A DNA stretch of 51,093 nucleotides, from assembly GCA_039638595.1 (NCBI GenBank), contig JBDIWM010000009.1, positions 1 through 51,093 of the forward strand. Reading direction: 5' to 3'. The notes under the pieces are model-generated. The model did no database searches, had not been told where the DNA came from, and saw nothing but the letters and a program-made list of their open reading frames with translations. This document shows positions 30,458 to 39,301 of this stretch, in pieces (the first letter of the stretch is position 1; every line of letters begins with the position of its first letter). The stretch comes from Atribacterota bacterium (GTDB lineage Bacteria > Atribacterota > Atribacteria > Atribacterales > Caldatribacteriaceae). A program made the position numbers and the translations under genes.

Positions 30458-33310
30458 TTGAAAACATGGTTTGGGCTTCTCGTGGCGATTGTGGCGATTA
30501 TCCTTGCTTTGGTACTTCTTGCTCAAGTACCTCGTTTGGGTGGTCGGTTGCAAGAGATGGAAACACGACTTTCGGAAGTGGGAAAAAGGGTGGAAGATTT
30601 GGACACTACTCTCAAAACGTTTCCGGGTGATTTATCGCAATTGCGTGAGCGGCTTTTGGGTATGGAGGAACAGGTAAAAGCCACTTTGGAGGTTAGCAAG
30701 AAGGTGGATTCTCTGGCAACATCGGTGAAGAATCTTGACAATTTTCAGGCAGAGGGGCAAAAGACCATTACTGATGTCCAGAGAAAGTTGGATGAGGTGG
30801 AAAAGAGGACAAAAGGTGCGAAAGATATGCTTACTCAAATGGATGACAGGGTTGGGGTTTTGGAGGCGAAAGTTAGACGACTTTCGGAAGTGGAGTCGCT
30901 CTTCAATGTTGTCAGCCAGAAGGTGGATTCATTATCTTCATCTTTTCAGCAAGTCACTGCTTCGCAACTTGAGGAAAAGAAAATCGTTGAGGAACTTGGG
31001 AAACGAATCGACAATCAGGAAAAAGAGACTGAGGGACTGAAACAAGCTCTAAGGATTTTCGATGAAAAGTGGCAGGATTGGGTTGGAAGCCTTGAAAGTC
31101 TGAAAACGCTTGTTCAATCTTCTCTGAGCCGAGTGCAAACACTCCAGGATACGGTTCAAGCCATGGAACAGAGTATTGCCGCTCATGATTCCAGGATGGA
31201 AACAATTCGTCAAGAGATGCGGAAAAACCTTGCCGAATTGGAAAATTTGCTGAGTGCGTTACATATCGACCAGCGTTTTTCAGCGCTTTTAAAGTACGTT
31301 CAGGATAAAGACAAAGAACTGAGATCACTTTGGGAGGACCTGGAACAGAAGCTTAAGGAGAAGGATGGGGTGTTTCAGGATCTTGAGGGCAAAGTGAACA
31401 GGGATTTTGAAACGCTGAAGGCCATTCTGGAGGGCTTGCAGCAAGATATCGCTGTGCTGAAAGGGGAAATAGAGGAAAAGTTGCAAATTCTTTCTGCTTC
31501 ATTCCAGGAAACCAGGGATCTTTTGGAAGAAAAGATACAAGATTGGGAGACCATCAGTCAAAGACTGGCAGCACTTCAGAAGGAATATGTTCCTCAGAAT
31601 CGCTGGGAAGAATTCGTCTTGGAGTGGCAAAAGCAGTTACAGGTTTTTGAGGGAAGTATCAAGGATTTAGCGGTCAAGGTGGATGCGAAGTGGAAGGAGC
31701 TTGAAGAACGCCTGAGGGAGGTAGAAGGTTTATTTAACGAACAATCTCGGCGGGTGGGAGAAATTCGAGAAGAACTCGAGCCAGCGATTGAGGCACTCCA
31801 GGAGAAGGTTTCTCTGCTGGAGGGCGATTTTGAGAAAAATAAAGTATGGATTATGGAGGTAGAGAACAAGCTTGGTGAGAATGCCGGAATCGTTGAAAAG
31901 CTATACAAAGATATTGCAGAAGTGGGTCAAAGTATTGCTCTCTGGGAGGGAAGACTCCGGGAGCTAACGAGCTTTAAAGGAGAATTAGGACAGGAAATCG
32001 ACGAAAAATTGGACAAGGCGTTAAAAGAGCTGCCTGATAAGGCCAGGCTGGAAGTGCTGGAGAAAGACATGGCTACCATCCTTGCTCAGAAAGAAGAGAT
32101 TTTGTCCCAGTTGCGTTTGTGGTATGAAGAACGAGAACGGTTACAACAGGAACTGGAGGGGCGTAAGAAAGATATTGGAAATTTAGAAAAGCGTATCGCT
32201 GAAGAAGAAGCGGCAGGTCGTTCTACCCAGGAGGCTTTGATGAAAATGAAGGAGGAGTTGGAGAGCCTTTCTGGGCTGCGGAAGGAACTCGAAGAGAGGT
32301 TATACCAGTTTAATGGTCAGATTTCTACTCTGGAAGCAAGCCTCAAAGAGCACGAGACGAAAATGGACAACCTGGTTCGTGCCACGAGTCTTGAAGTTCA
32401 GCAATTGACAAAAAGCGTGGAAACCATTCAAGAGGATTTGGGAGCGTTGAAAAAAGAAGGTATTACGCCTCCTCAACATGCAGCGCAGGCTCTGCAAAAC
32501 CTGGAAGAGGGGCTCGCAGGGGTATCACAACGTCTCCAGGAGGTCGAAGGTTTTGCACAAAACTTCTTCCGTATGGGTATTGAGGCTAAGATTTCTTCCA
32601 TGGGAGAGGAAATTCAGGCAGTGGCTAAGAAAATTGAGGGGGTGATGGAACGCTATCCAGCCACGTCGGCAGAAATTGAATCGCTCCGGAAGATGGTCGA
32701 GGAATTGTGGCAAGAGAAGTCGAACATTGAAAAACGCTTTGAAAATCTTACTCAGGAGGTGGAAAGTCTCAAAAAGGGGAAAGAAATTATCGGTGATGTA
32801 GAAAGTCTGAGTCAGGAAAAAGAGCGGTTGCGCCAGGAAATAGAAAGTTTGGCTGGAGAAAAGATGGATCTGGAAAGCGAACTCCAAAAGCAGCAGTACG
32901 AGGTGGAAAAAATCAGGGGAGAACTCCAGAAGCTCGAGGTTGAAAAAGGTTCTACGGAAGAAATTAACCGGTTACGAGAAACCTTGCAGAAGGCCGAAGA
33001 GGGAGTTAACGTTTTAAAGCAGCAGCTTAAGGAGAAAGAAGAACAGATTGAGGCTCTTCAGAAAAAAAATGAGGAATTGAGCCGTCAGTTAGAAGAGACC
33101 GAGAAATATACTTCCTATGTCATTTTACCCTGGGATAATCTGTGGACCATTGCACGGCGATACTATCGAGATGGTCGAAAGTGGAAAGCGATCCTTGAGG
33201 CCAATAAAAACGTCATCGCCGATCCATACAGGCTTCAGCCCTACTTGGAAATCAAAATCCCCCGCCAAACTGTGGATGTGACTGTGGAAGGCGAACCTGA
33301 TGACAAGTAA
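30458..33310 (+). CDS. Giant membrane-anchored coiled-coil protein with C-terminal LysM domain
   Basis: A 950-residue protein not matching any named family I know. One membrane helix lies at about 4-23, then an almost unbroken heptad-rich, Glu/Lys/Leu/Gln-rich coiled coil runs to about residue 880. A LysM-like domain (884-935; ILPWDNLWTIARRYYRDGRKWKAILEANK, then LEIKIPR) closes it. The helix orientation and LysM suggest a periplasmic protein fixed to the inner membrane and binding peptidoglycan. TTG 30458 is chosen for the GGGGAGGTGG site; the GTG at 30440 precedes that site. Followed by the nitroreductase after 15 bases. Cytoplasmic placement, as in SMC-like scaffolds, is possible. Confidence 0.8.
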   Translation: MKTWFGLLVAIVAIILALVLLAQVPRLGGRLQEMETRLSEVGKRVEDLDTTLKTFPGDLSQLRERLLGMEEQVKATLEVSKKVDSLATSVKNLDNFQAEGQKTITDVQRKLDEVEKRTKGAKDMLTQMDDRVGVLEAKVRRLSEVESLFNVVSQKVDSLSSSFQQVTASQLEEKKIVEELGKRIDNQEKETEGLKQALRIFDEKWQDWVGSLESLKTLVQSSLSRVQTLQDTVQAMEQSIAAHDSRMETIRQEMRKNLAELENLLSALHIDQRFSALLKYVQDKDKELRSLWEDLEQKLKEKDGVFQDLEGKVNRDFETLKAILEGLQQDIAVLKGEIEEKLQILSASFQETRDLLEEKIQDWETISQRLAALQKEYVPQNRWEEFVLEWQKQLQVFEGSIKDLAVKVDAKWKELEERLREVEGLFNEQSRRVGEIREELEPAIEALQEKVSLLEGDFEKNKVWIMEVENKLGENAGIVEKLYKDIAEVGQSIALWEGRLRELTSFKGELGQEIDEKLDKALKELPDKARLEVLEKDMATILAQKEEILSQLRLWYEERERLQQELEGRKKDIGNLEKRIAEEEAAGRSTQEALMKMKEELESLSGLRKELEERLYQFNGQISTLEASLKEHETKMDNLVRATSLEVQQLTKSVETIQEDLGALKKEGITPPQHAAQALQNLEEGLAGVSQRLQEVEGFAQNFFRMGIEAKISSMGEEIQAVAKKIEGVMERYPATSAEIESLRKMVEELWQEKSNIEKRFENLTQEVESLKKGKEIIGDVESLSQEKERLRQEIESLAGEKMDLESELQKQQYEVEKIRGELQKLEVEKGSTEEINRLRETLQKAEEGVNVLKQQLKEKEEQIEALQKKNEELSRQLEETEKYTSYVILPWDNLWTIARRYYRDGRKWKAILEANKNVIADPYRLQPYLEIKIPRQTVDVTVEGEPDDK

Positions 33311-33325
33311 AAAGGAGGAATGGAC

Positions 33326-33841
33326 ATGGACTTAACCGAAGCGATTGAAACGCGAAGGAGTGTTCGAAAATTTCGTGCTGAGGAAGTGGCTGAGGAAGAT
33401 TTGAAGGCGGTCCTCAACGCGGCGAGGCTTGCTCCTTCGGCCAATAATCTCCAACCCTGGAAGTTTGTGGTGGTCAAAAACGAGAAAAAACGGCGGTTGA
33501 TCGCCCAAGCCTGTTTTGGACAGGAGTTTGTGGGGGAGGCGCCAGTGGTGATTGTGGCCTGTGCTATTGCTCGGGGCGGTTGTATTGGAAATTATATGGA
33601 AAGCTGGCCTGTTGATGTAGCCATAGCCCTCACCCATTTGATGCTCATGGCCTGGGGAAAGGGTCTGGGAACCTGCTGGATTGGTGCTTTTGACGAGGAA
33701 CGAATTAAGGAAATCTGCGCTATTCCTCCAGAAGTGAGAATTGTAGGGATAACGCCTTTGGGATATCCGGTCAAACTTCCTCAGGCGACTCCACGGCGGC
33801 CTTTGGAGAAGATTTTTTGTGAAGACACGTATCTCGAATGA
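33326..33841 (+). CDS. Nitroreductase family FMN oxidoreductase
   Basis: A 171-residue FMN flavoprotein: EAIETRRSVRKFRAEEV, LAPSANNLQPWKFVVVK and ALTHLMLMAWGKGLGTCWIGAF are family hallmarks, including the RRSVR phosphate-binding arginines. The family reduces nitro groups, quinones or other substrates; no Fe-S cluster motif is present. ATG 33326 is favoured over ATG 33320 by spacing from AAAGGAGGA. Confidence 0.92.
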   Translation: MDLTEAIETRRSVRKFRAEEVAEEDLKAVLNAARLAPSANNLQPWKFVVVKNEKKRRLIAQACFGQEFVGEAPVVIVACAIARGGCIGNYMESWPVDVAIALTHLMLMAWGKGLGTCWIGAFDEERIKEICAIPPEVRIVGITPLGYPVKLPQATPRRPLEKIFCEDTYLE

Positions 33842-33853
33842 GGAGGAGTGGTT

Positions 33854-34081
33854 TTGGGTATTATCAGGTTAGAGATCGATGATATTCTGGTGCTCAAAAA
33901 AGCTCACCCCTGTGGAAGCCAAGAATGGCGAGTAATTCGTGTGGGAGTTGATATTGGCATCAGATGTCTTCGGTGTGGTCGATTTGTCATGGTTCCCCGG
34001 CGGAAACTGGAAGGGAAAATTCGGGGTATTAAGCGCCGGGGCATGTCACTTTTACCTCAGGAAAGTATGCTCGAGGTGTAA
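33854..34081 (+). CDS. DUF951 domain protein
   Basis: A 75-residue basic protein with the DUF951 motif: KKAHPCGSQEWRVIRVGVDIGIRCLRCGRFVMVPRRKLEGKI. Cys and His residues (HPCG, CLRCG) may bind zinc. The family is nearly always encoded beside ychF, as here (one base between stop and start). Function unknown; a ribosome or RNA role is a guess. TTG 33854 follows AGGAGGA by six bases. Confidence 0.85.
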   Translation: MGIIRLEIDDILVLKKAHPCGSQEWRVIRVGVDIGIRCLRCGRFVMVPRRKLEGKIRGIKRRGMSLLPQESMLEV

Positions 34082-34082
34082 G

Positions 34083-35177
34083 GTGGGTCTTCGGGTAGGC
34101 ATTGTGGGATTGCCAAATGCAGGGAAAACCACCCTTTTTAATCTTCTTACCAGGGGGCACGCTGAAGTGGCCAGTTATCCTTTCTGCACGATTGAGCCCA
34201 ACCCCGGGGTGGTTACGGTTCCCGATGAACGCCTTACCATTTTGGGTGAGCTTCTTTCTCCACCGCGGGTTGTTCCGGCAACCATCGAATTTGTCGATGT
34301 AGCCGGACTGGTGAAGGGAGCGAGCCGTGGAGAAGGGCTTGGTAATCAATTTTTAAGCGTAATTCGGGGCGTCGATGTGGTACTGGAAGTGATTCGTTTT
34401 TTTGGTGACGAAAGAGTTCCACACGTGATGGAAAATGTGGATCCCTTGCGAGATCAGGAAGTCGTCGATCTGGAACTGGCCCTTTCTGATTTAGAAATTG
34501 CTGAAAAGCGCTGGGAGAAGGTCAAAGAATTGGCGCGAAAGATTAAGGATGAGAAGGTCCATCTTGAAGGAAAGGTTTTGGAAAAATGCCTTTTTTCCCT
34601 TCGCCAAGGTACACCCTTGCGGGAGGTGACCTTGGATGAAGAAGAAAAAGAAATCCTCAGTTCTTCTCAATTTGTCACCTTAAAGCCGCTTTTCTACGTT
34701 GCGAACCTAGATGAGCAGGACACCTCCAAACTCCTTTTTCAACAAGTCAAAACAACCTTAGCGGAAAGGGGTGTCACGATTTTACCCGTCTTTGCGAAAT
34801 TGGAGGAAGAACTTCAGGACTTTCTGCCTGAAGAGCGAAAAGCGTTCCTCCAGGAATTTGGAGTTGAGGATACGGGATTGAAGCTGGTGGTACAGACGGC
34901 ATACCGTCTTTTGAACCTTATCACCTTTTATACCTTTGGAGATAAAGAGTTACGGGCTCGAGAACTTTTGCGGGGAAGTAAGGCACCTCAGGCTGCGGGG
35001 AAGGTTCACAGCGATATGGAAAAGGGCTTTATTAAAGCCGAGGTGATTCATTTTAGCGAGCTTATGGCGATAGGGTCTTTTGAAAAAGCCCGCCAGCTGG
35101 GACATATCCGTCAGGAGGGAAAAGAGTACGAGATTCAGGATGGGGATATCGTCTATTTTCGCTTTTCTTCGCACTGA
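34083..35177 (+). CDS. ychF: Redox-regulated ATPase/GTPase YchF
   Basis: A 364-residue OBG-family P-loop protein of normal length. G1 is GLPNAGKTTLFN; switch II VDVAGLVKGASRGEGLGNQFL; coiled-coil insertion in the middle; C-terminal DUF933/TGS domain (LVVQTAYRLLNLITFYTFGDKE, GDIVYFRFSS). YchF prefers ATP and associates with ribosomes. The long frame upstream from 33939 overlaps DUF951 and lacks homology, so GTG 34083 (after GAGGTG) is used. Its 3' end overlaps the convergent radical-SAM gene by 25 bases. Confidence 0.95.
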   Translation: MGLRVGIVGLPNAGKTTLFNLLTRGHAEVASYPFCTIEPNPGVVTVPDERLTILGELLSPPRVVPATIEFVDVAGLVKGASRGEGLGNQFLSVIRGVDVVLEVIRFFGDERVPHVMENVDPLRDQEVVDLELALSDLEIAEKRWEKVKELARKIKDEKVHLEGKVLEKCLFSLRQGTPLREVTLDEEEKEILSSSQFVTLKPLFYVANLDEQDTSKLLFQQVKTTLAERGVTILPVFAKLEEELQDFLPEERKAFLQEFGVEDTGLKLVVQTAYRLLNLITFYTFGDKELRARELLRGSKAPQAAGKVHSDMEKGFIKAEVIHFSELMAIGSFEKARQLGHIRQEGKEYEIQDGDIVYFRFSSH

Positions 35178-36385
35178 TTTTTTCGCAAAATCTGTGCGTG
35201 ACGTTCCTGGGTGTACCACTGTCCGAAGAGTTTTCCTTGTTGCGCGAGTCGTCCCAGAACTTTCTTCGTTTGTGGTGAAAGGGGCGTTCCAGCTTTTTCT
35301 CCCCAAGGTGTTCCGGGTAAGGGCATAAACGTGTGTGCGTGAATGATGGCCCCCATTTCTGCAAGCGTGCACACTGTAGCCAAATTCTCACGTTCTTCTT
35401 CTTCGTTTTCTTCCGGGCATCCGAAGATGAAATCGACGTTGACTTTAAAACCAGCCCGGAGTGCGAGTTCAGTGGCTCTGAGGATGTCTTCTTGCTGGTG
35501 TTGTCGATGCATACGTCGCAGGAGTGCATTACTTCCGGATTGGGCTCCGATGATCAGATTGTCGTTATCCACATGCTCTTTGAGGAGTTTCAAGAGTTCC
35601 CAGGAGGCAAAATCAGGTCGTATTTCTGAGGGAAATGACCCGAAGAAAATGCGCCCTTTTTTCCCGACTATCTTTCTCAATTCCCCGAGGAGCTGAGCCA
35701 GAGCATTGGGGCAAACAGTTCTCCCGTCGGGCGACCCGTAAGCCAGGGCGTTGGGAGTAATAAAGCGCAGGTCAAGGAGGTTTTTCCGTTTCATAATTTT
35801 CACGTACTCGAGAACGTGGGAGAGGTTGCGGTGTCTTACGGTGGGGCCGAAAAGGAATGAAGTTTGACAGAAGGCACAGGCAAAGGGGCAACCTCGGGTG
35901 ATTTCGATGGGGCCAAAAACACCAAGTTCATGAGGAAACGGAGGGAAACGGTCGAGGTCAACAGGACCGGTAAAGACCGTTTGGTACTCAAGGGATAATT
36001 GTCCTGTGATGAAGCGAGAAACGATTTCCTGAATAGCGACTTCTCCTTCTCCTTGCACAGTGATGGTGGCAAGAGGAAGAAACGCTTCTGGGCAAGCGCT
36101 CAGGTGGGGGCCACCGCCACAGAGAATGGTTTCAGGTCGTATATTTTTGACAGTGTGGAGGATTTTTCTCTTTTCTTCCTTTTCTGGACTGGTGCTAGAA
36201 AAAAGGAGGAGAACCGGCTGGGGTAAAGCAGCAACACGATGATAGAGCTCTTCTTGATTTATTGCCCACACCAGATTTACCTTTCTTTTCAGATCTGTTG
36301 CGCACAGTGAGGCAATTAGGGCATTGAAACTGAACCTATTTTTTCGACTGTAAAATACGAGAACGGTTGGTTTTTCTCTGTTCAT
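35153..36385 (-). CDS. B12-binding-type radical SAM protein (TIGR04013-like)
   Basis: A 410-residue protein with an N-terminal Rossmann-type B12-binding-like domain (LVFYSRKNRFSFNALIASL, ILCGGGPHLSACPEAFL) and a radical-SAM domain starting EITRGCPFACAFCQTS (C-x3-C-x2-C). LIIGAQSGSNALLRRMHRQH and IFGCPEENEEE are radical-SAM core motifs. Single gene on the minus strand with an extended -10 promoter whose start point lies next to the ATG. Substrate unknown. Confidence 0.85.
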   Translation of the reverse strand: MNREKPTVLVFYSRKNRFSFNALIASLCATDLKRKVNLVWAINQEELYHRVAALPQPVLLLFSSTSPEKEEKRKILHTVKNIRPETILCGGGPHLSACPEAFLPLATITVQGEGEVAIQEIVSRFITGQLSLEYQTVFTGPVDLDRFPPFPHELGVFGPIEITRGCPFACAFCQTSFLFGPTVRHRNLSHVLEYVKIMKRKNLLDLRFITPNALAYGSPDGRTVCPNALAQLLGELRKIVGKKGRIFFGSFPSEIRPDFASWELLKLLKEHVDNDNLIIGAQSGSNALLRRMHRQHQQEDILRATELALRAGFKVNVDFIFGCPEENEEEERENLATVCTLAEMGAIIHAHTFMPLPGTPWGEKAGTPLSPQTKKVLGRLAQQGKLFGQWYTQERHAQILRKNQCEEKRK

Positions 36386-36396
36386 CCTTCGGAATC

Positions 36397-36405
36397 ATTA
36401 TAGCA
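36397..36405 (-). promoter_or_regulatory. Extended -10 promoter for the radical-SAM gene
   Basis: On the minus strand TGCTATAAT, a perfect extended -10. The predicted start of transcription (about 36390) is only some five bases from the ATG at 36385, so the mRNA may be leaderless or nearly so; GAAGG touches the ATG. Confidence 0.5.
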
Positions 36406-36497
36406 GGGAATGTTTCGTCAGGGACCACCCTTTGCAGAGAAAAGCAGGTTGTACCGTTATGGGAAGCATTCGGAATACTTCACGGCTTTCGGGTTTA

Positions 36498-36506
36498 TGT
36501 TACAAT
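36498..36506 (+). promoter_or_regulatory. Extended -10 promoter of the malic enzyme operon
   Basis: TGTTACAAT, extended -10 with one mismatch in the hexamer. A weak -35 (TTCACG, 36479-36484) lies 16 bases upstream. Transcription would begin near 36513, about 30 bases before the ATG at 36543. Confidence 0.5.
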
Positions 36507-36542
36507 GGGAAGACCAGAAAAAGGAAGGAGAAGGTTTTGGGT

Positions 36543-37877
36543 ATGGAGAGAAGAAACGAAGAAGAACTTCATAAACCTTTTATAGAGTCTTTGAGGCTTC
36601 ATGCTTTTTACCAGGGAAAGATTGAAATCAATCTCAAGTGTCCGGTGCGGAATTACGATGATTTTGCTCTCTGGTACACTCCGGGAGTTGCCGAGGTCTC
36701 GCGACGCATCTTTGAAGAAAAGTCATTTTCGTTTCAGTACACCAATCGGTGGAATTCGGTTGCCGTCGTGTCCGATGGTTCTCGGGTTCTGGGTCTGGGG
36801 AATATTGGCCCAGAGGCGGCGTTGCCGGTTATGGAGGGGAAAGCACTCCTATTTCGGTATCTGGGGGGGGTGGATGCTTTTCCCCTTTGTGTTCGGGTGA
36901 AAAGACCTCATGACCTTGTCGATTTTGTGACTATGATTGAACCGAGTTTTGGAGGGGTTAACCTGGAAGATATTGCTCAGCCTTTTTGTTTTGAACTTCT
37001 GGAGGAACTGAAGAAGAAACTGACGATACCAGTATGGCATGATGACCAGCAGGGAACGGCTTTGGTGGTTCTTGCTGGTCTTTTGGGGGCTCTGGATGTG
37101 GTGGGAAAGAAAAAAGAGGAAGTGGGGATTGCTCTCATTGGGGCTGGAGCATCCAATGTCCGTATTGCGCATCTTCTGATGAAAGCAGGGGTAAGAGGGG
37201 AAAACATGGTGCTCTGTGACCGGAAAGGAGTCCTCTCGCGGGAGAGGAAAGATTTGGAAGAAGAGAATCCCTGGAAGTGGGAACTTTGCTGGTTAACCAA
37301 CGGAGGTAATATTCAGGGTGGCACAAAAGAAGCGATTGAAGGGAGAGATGTCTTGATTGCCCTTTCTGCACCTGGTCCGGGAGTCATTCTTCCAGAGTGG
37401 GTTCGGCGCATGAATCGTGATGCCATCGTTTTTGCCTGTGCGAATCCCACTCCTGAAATCTGGCCCTGGGAGGCAAAGGCAGCGGGAGCCAGAGTTGTCG
37501 CTACAGGTCGTTCTGATTTTCCCAATCAAATTAACAATTCTCTGGGTTTTCCTGGCCTTTTCCGTGGTGTTTTAAGTGCCCGAGCCCGAGCGATTACCGA
37601 TGAGATGTGTGTGGAAGCTGCTTTGGCGCTTTATCGTTATGCGCGATCCAAGGGATTGAGTGAGGAGTACATTATTCCCAGCATGGAGGAGTGGGAAGTG
37701 TATGTAGAAGAGGCAAAAGCTGTGGCGTTGAAGGCCCAGGAGCAGGGACTCGCTCAGAGAGTGGTGAGCGAAAATGAACTCGAGAATGAGGTCAGGATGA
37801 TCATTGGACGGGCAAGAGCACTGGTTCGGGAAGCCATGGAAAAGGGATATATTCCTCTCCCGATGGAGGAGACGTGA
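36543..37877 (+). CDS. NAD(P)-dependent malic enzyme
   Basis: A 444-residue protein of the small malic enzyme class, converting malate to pyruvate and CO2. LWYTPGVAEVSR is the family motif; VSDGSRVLGLGNIG, PVWHDDQQGTALVVLAG (metal-ligand region with catalytic Asp), the Rossmann GAGASNVRIAHLL, and CANPTPEIWPWEA then GRSDFPNQINNSLGFPG follow. The upstream frame from 36432 has no homology. Three bases separate it from fumarase alpha, so malate and fumarate interconversion is co-expressed. Start ATG 36543 after GGAGAAGG. Confidence 0.93.
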   Translation: MERRNEEELHKPFIESLRLHAFYQGKIEINLKCPVRNYDDFALWYTPGVAEVSRRIFEEKSFSFQYTNRWNSVAVVSDGSRVLGLGNIGPEAALPVMEGKALLFRYLGGVDAFPLCVRVKRPHDLVDFVTMIEPSFGGVNLEDIAQPFCFELLEELKKKLTIPVWHDDQQGTALVVLAGLLGALDVVGKKKEEVGIALIGAGASNVRIAHLLMKAGVRGENMVLCDRKGVLSRERKDLEEENPWKWELCWLTNGGNIQGGTKEAIEGRDVLIALSAPGPGVILPEWVRRMNRDAIVFACANPTPEIWPWEAKAAGARVVATGRSDFPNQINNSLGFPGLFRGVLSARARAITDEMCVEAALALYRYARSKGLSEEYIIPSMEEWEVYVEEAKAVALKAQEQGLAQRVVSENELENEVRMIIGRARALVREAMEKGYIPLPMEET

Positions 37878-37880
37878 GGA

Positions 37881-38723
37881 ATGAAAGTTGTACAAGCGCG
37901 AGAAATCGTCCAGGCTGTGGAGAAATCGCTGTGGGAGTTGAATGTTTTTGGTAGCCAGGGTTTGCGAGAGAAGATGTTCTGGGCTTGGCAGAAAGAGGAA
38001 AGTGAAAGCGGAAAAGAAATGCTCTCGCAGGTTCTGGAAAACTATGCTGTTGCGGAGGAAAAAAAGCTTCCGCTCTGTCAGGATACAGGGATGGTTATGG
38101 CAGAGGTTATCATGGGAGAGGAGGTCAGAGTGGAAGGAGGGAGTATTCGGGAAGCCCTTGATGAGGGAATCCGCCGAGCTTATGAGCGAGGGTACTTTCG
38201 GAAATCCATCATTTCTGACCCCTTTTTTGGAAAAAATACCCAGGATAATACCCCTGGAGTCTATTTTTTTGATGTGGTCAAAGGAGAACGGTTCCAGATC
38301 GAATTGTTGGTCAAGGGTGGTGGGTGTGATAATATCACTACCTTGACTGTCCTGGAGCCAGGAAGTCTTGTTGAAGAGGTCGAGGAGGTGGTTTTGCGAA
38401 CATTGAATGAAAAAGCGGCCCAGGCCTGTCCACCCCTTATCGTGGGTGTTGGTGTTGGCGGTAGCGCGCTCTATGCTCTGTTTCTTGCTCATCGTGCCTT
38501 GAGTCGTCCACTGGGAAGTGTGCATCCTGACCCGCGCTATCGGGTTCTGGAAGAGAAATGGCTTCAGGATGTGAATCAACTGGGGATTGGTCCCCAGGGG
38601 GTGGGAGGGAAGGTCACGTGTCTTGAAGTACGTATTGAAACCTATCCCTGTCATATTGCCAGTTTCCCGGTGGGAATCGCCTGTAGCTGTCACGTTTTTC
38701 GAAGGAAAACCTTATGGTGGTGA
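37881..38723 (+). CDS. fumA: Class I fumarate hydratase, alpha subunit
   Basis: A 280-residue protein with the 4Fe-4S Cys in KKLPLCQDTG, KGGGCDN and the C-terminal ASFPVGIACSCHVFRR. Motifs NTPGVYFFDV and VGVGVGGS are typical. With the beta subunit it makes the oxygen-sensitive two-subunit fumarase, converting fumarate and malate; L-tartrate dehydratase (TtdAB) is a paralogue that cannot be fully excluded, but the malic enzyme context favours fumarase. Overlaps the beta gene by 10 bases. Confidence 0.9.
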   Translation: MKVVQAREIVQAVEKSLWELNVFGSQGLREKMFWAWQKEESESGKEMLSQVLENYAVAEEKKLPLCQDTGMVMAEVIMGEEVRVEGGSIREALDEGIRRAYERGYFRKSIISDPFFGKNTQDNTPGVYFFDVVKGERFQIELLVKGGGCDNITTLTVLEPGSLVEEVEEVVLRTLNEKAAQACPPLIVGVGVGGSALYALFLAHRALSRPLGSVHPDPRYRVLEEKWLQDVNQLGIGPQGVGGKVTCLEVRIETYPCHIASFPVGIACSCHVFRRKTLWW

Positions 38724-39301
38724 GTGTCTTGAAAGGGCGAGATTTTGTGCTAAAGACACCGTTATCGGTTGAGGAAGTAATGATGCTTCGTATCGGAGAC
38801 ATGGTTTCGCTGAGCGGTGAGCTCTATGTGGCTCGGGATGCAACCCACCGCCGAATAGTGGAAGTTTGGGAGAGAGGTGGGGAAATACCGGTTCAGCTTG
38901 CAGGAAGTGTGCTGTACTATGCGGGGCCAACACCTGCGCCTCCGTATGAAGTAGTAGGGTCCATCGGTCCGACCACCAGTTCCCGGATGGACCGATATCT
39001 GGAGACGTTTCTTTCTCGGGGAGTTCGGGCCACTATCGGGAAGGGGCCCAGAAGTGAAATCGCGAAGAAACTGTGTGAAAAATTGAAAGCGGTTTATTTT
39101 GTCGCTTGTGGGGGTGCAGGGGCATATCTTGCCAGCTTTGTGATTCAGAAGGAAATCTGTGCGTACGAGGATTTGGGGGCCCAGGCATTGCTCCGAATCG
39201 CGGTTCAGGATTTTCCGCTCATTGTAGCCTATGATGTGTATGGAGGAGACCTGTTTGAGGAGGGAAAACTCCGTTTTCAAAAAACACAGGAGGGAGACTG
39301 A
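38714..39301 (+). CDS. fumB: Class I fumarate hydratase, beta subunit
   Basis: A 195-residue protein equal to the C-terminal half of fused class I fumarases: MLRIGDMVSLSGELYVARDATHRR, YYAGPTPAPPYEVVGSIGPTTSSRMDRY, TIGKGPRS, VACGGAGAYLAS. It provides much of the substrate-binding site. It starts within alpha, and its stop overlaps the next ATG by one base (TGATG). The symbol denotes the beta subunit of the split enzyme, not E. coli FumB. Confidence 0.9.
   Translation: MVVSVLKGRDFVLKTPLSVEEVMMLRIGDMVSLSGELYVARDATHRRIVEVWERGGEIPVQLAGSVLYYAGPTPAPPYEVVGSIGPTTSSRMDRYLETFLSRGVRATIGKGPRSEIAKKLCEKLKAVYFVACGGAGAYLASFVIQKEICAYEDLGAQALLRIAVQDFPLIVAYDVYGGDLFEEGKLRFQKTQEGD

Noticed and set aside
37572-38693. 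Long minus-strand frame of 373 codons opposite malic enzyme and fumarase alpha
   Set aside because: It lies antisense to two clearly conserved genes, has no ribosome site or family motif and is His/Ser/Leu/Phe-rich, the signature of a codon-bias shadow.
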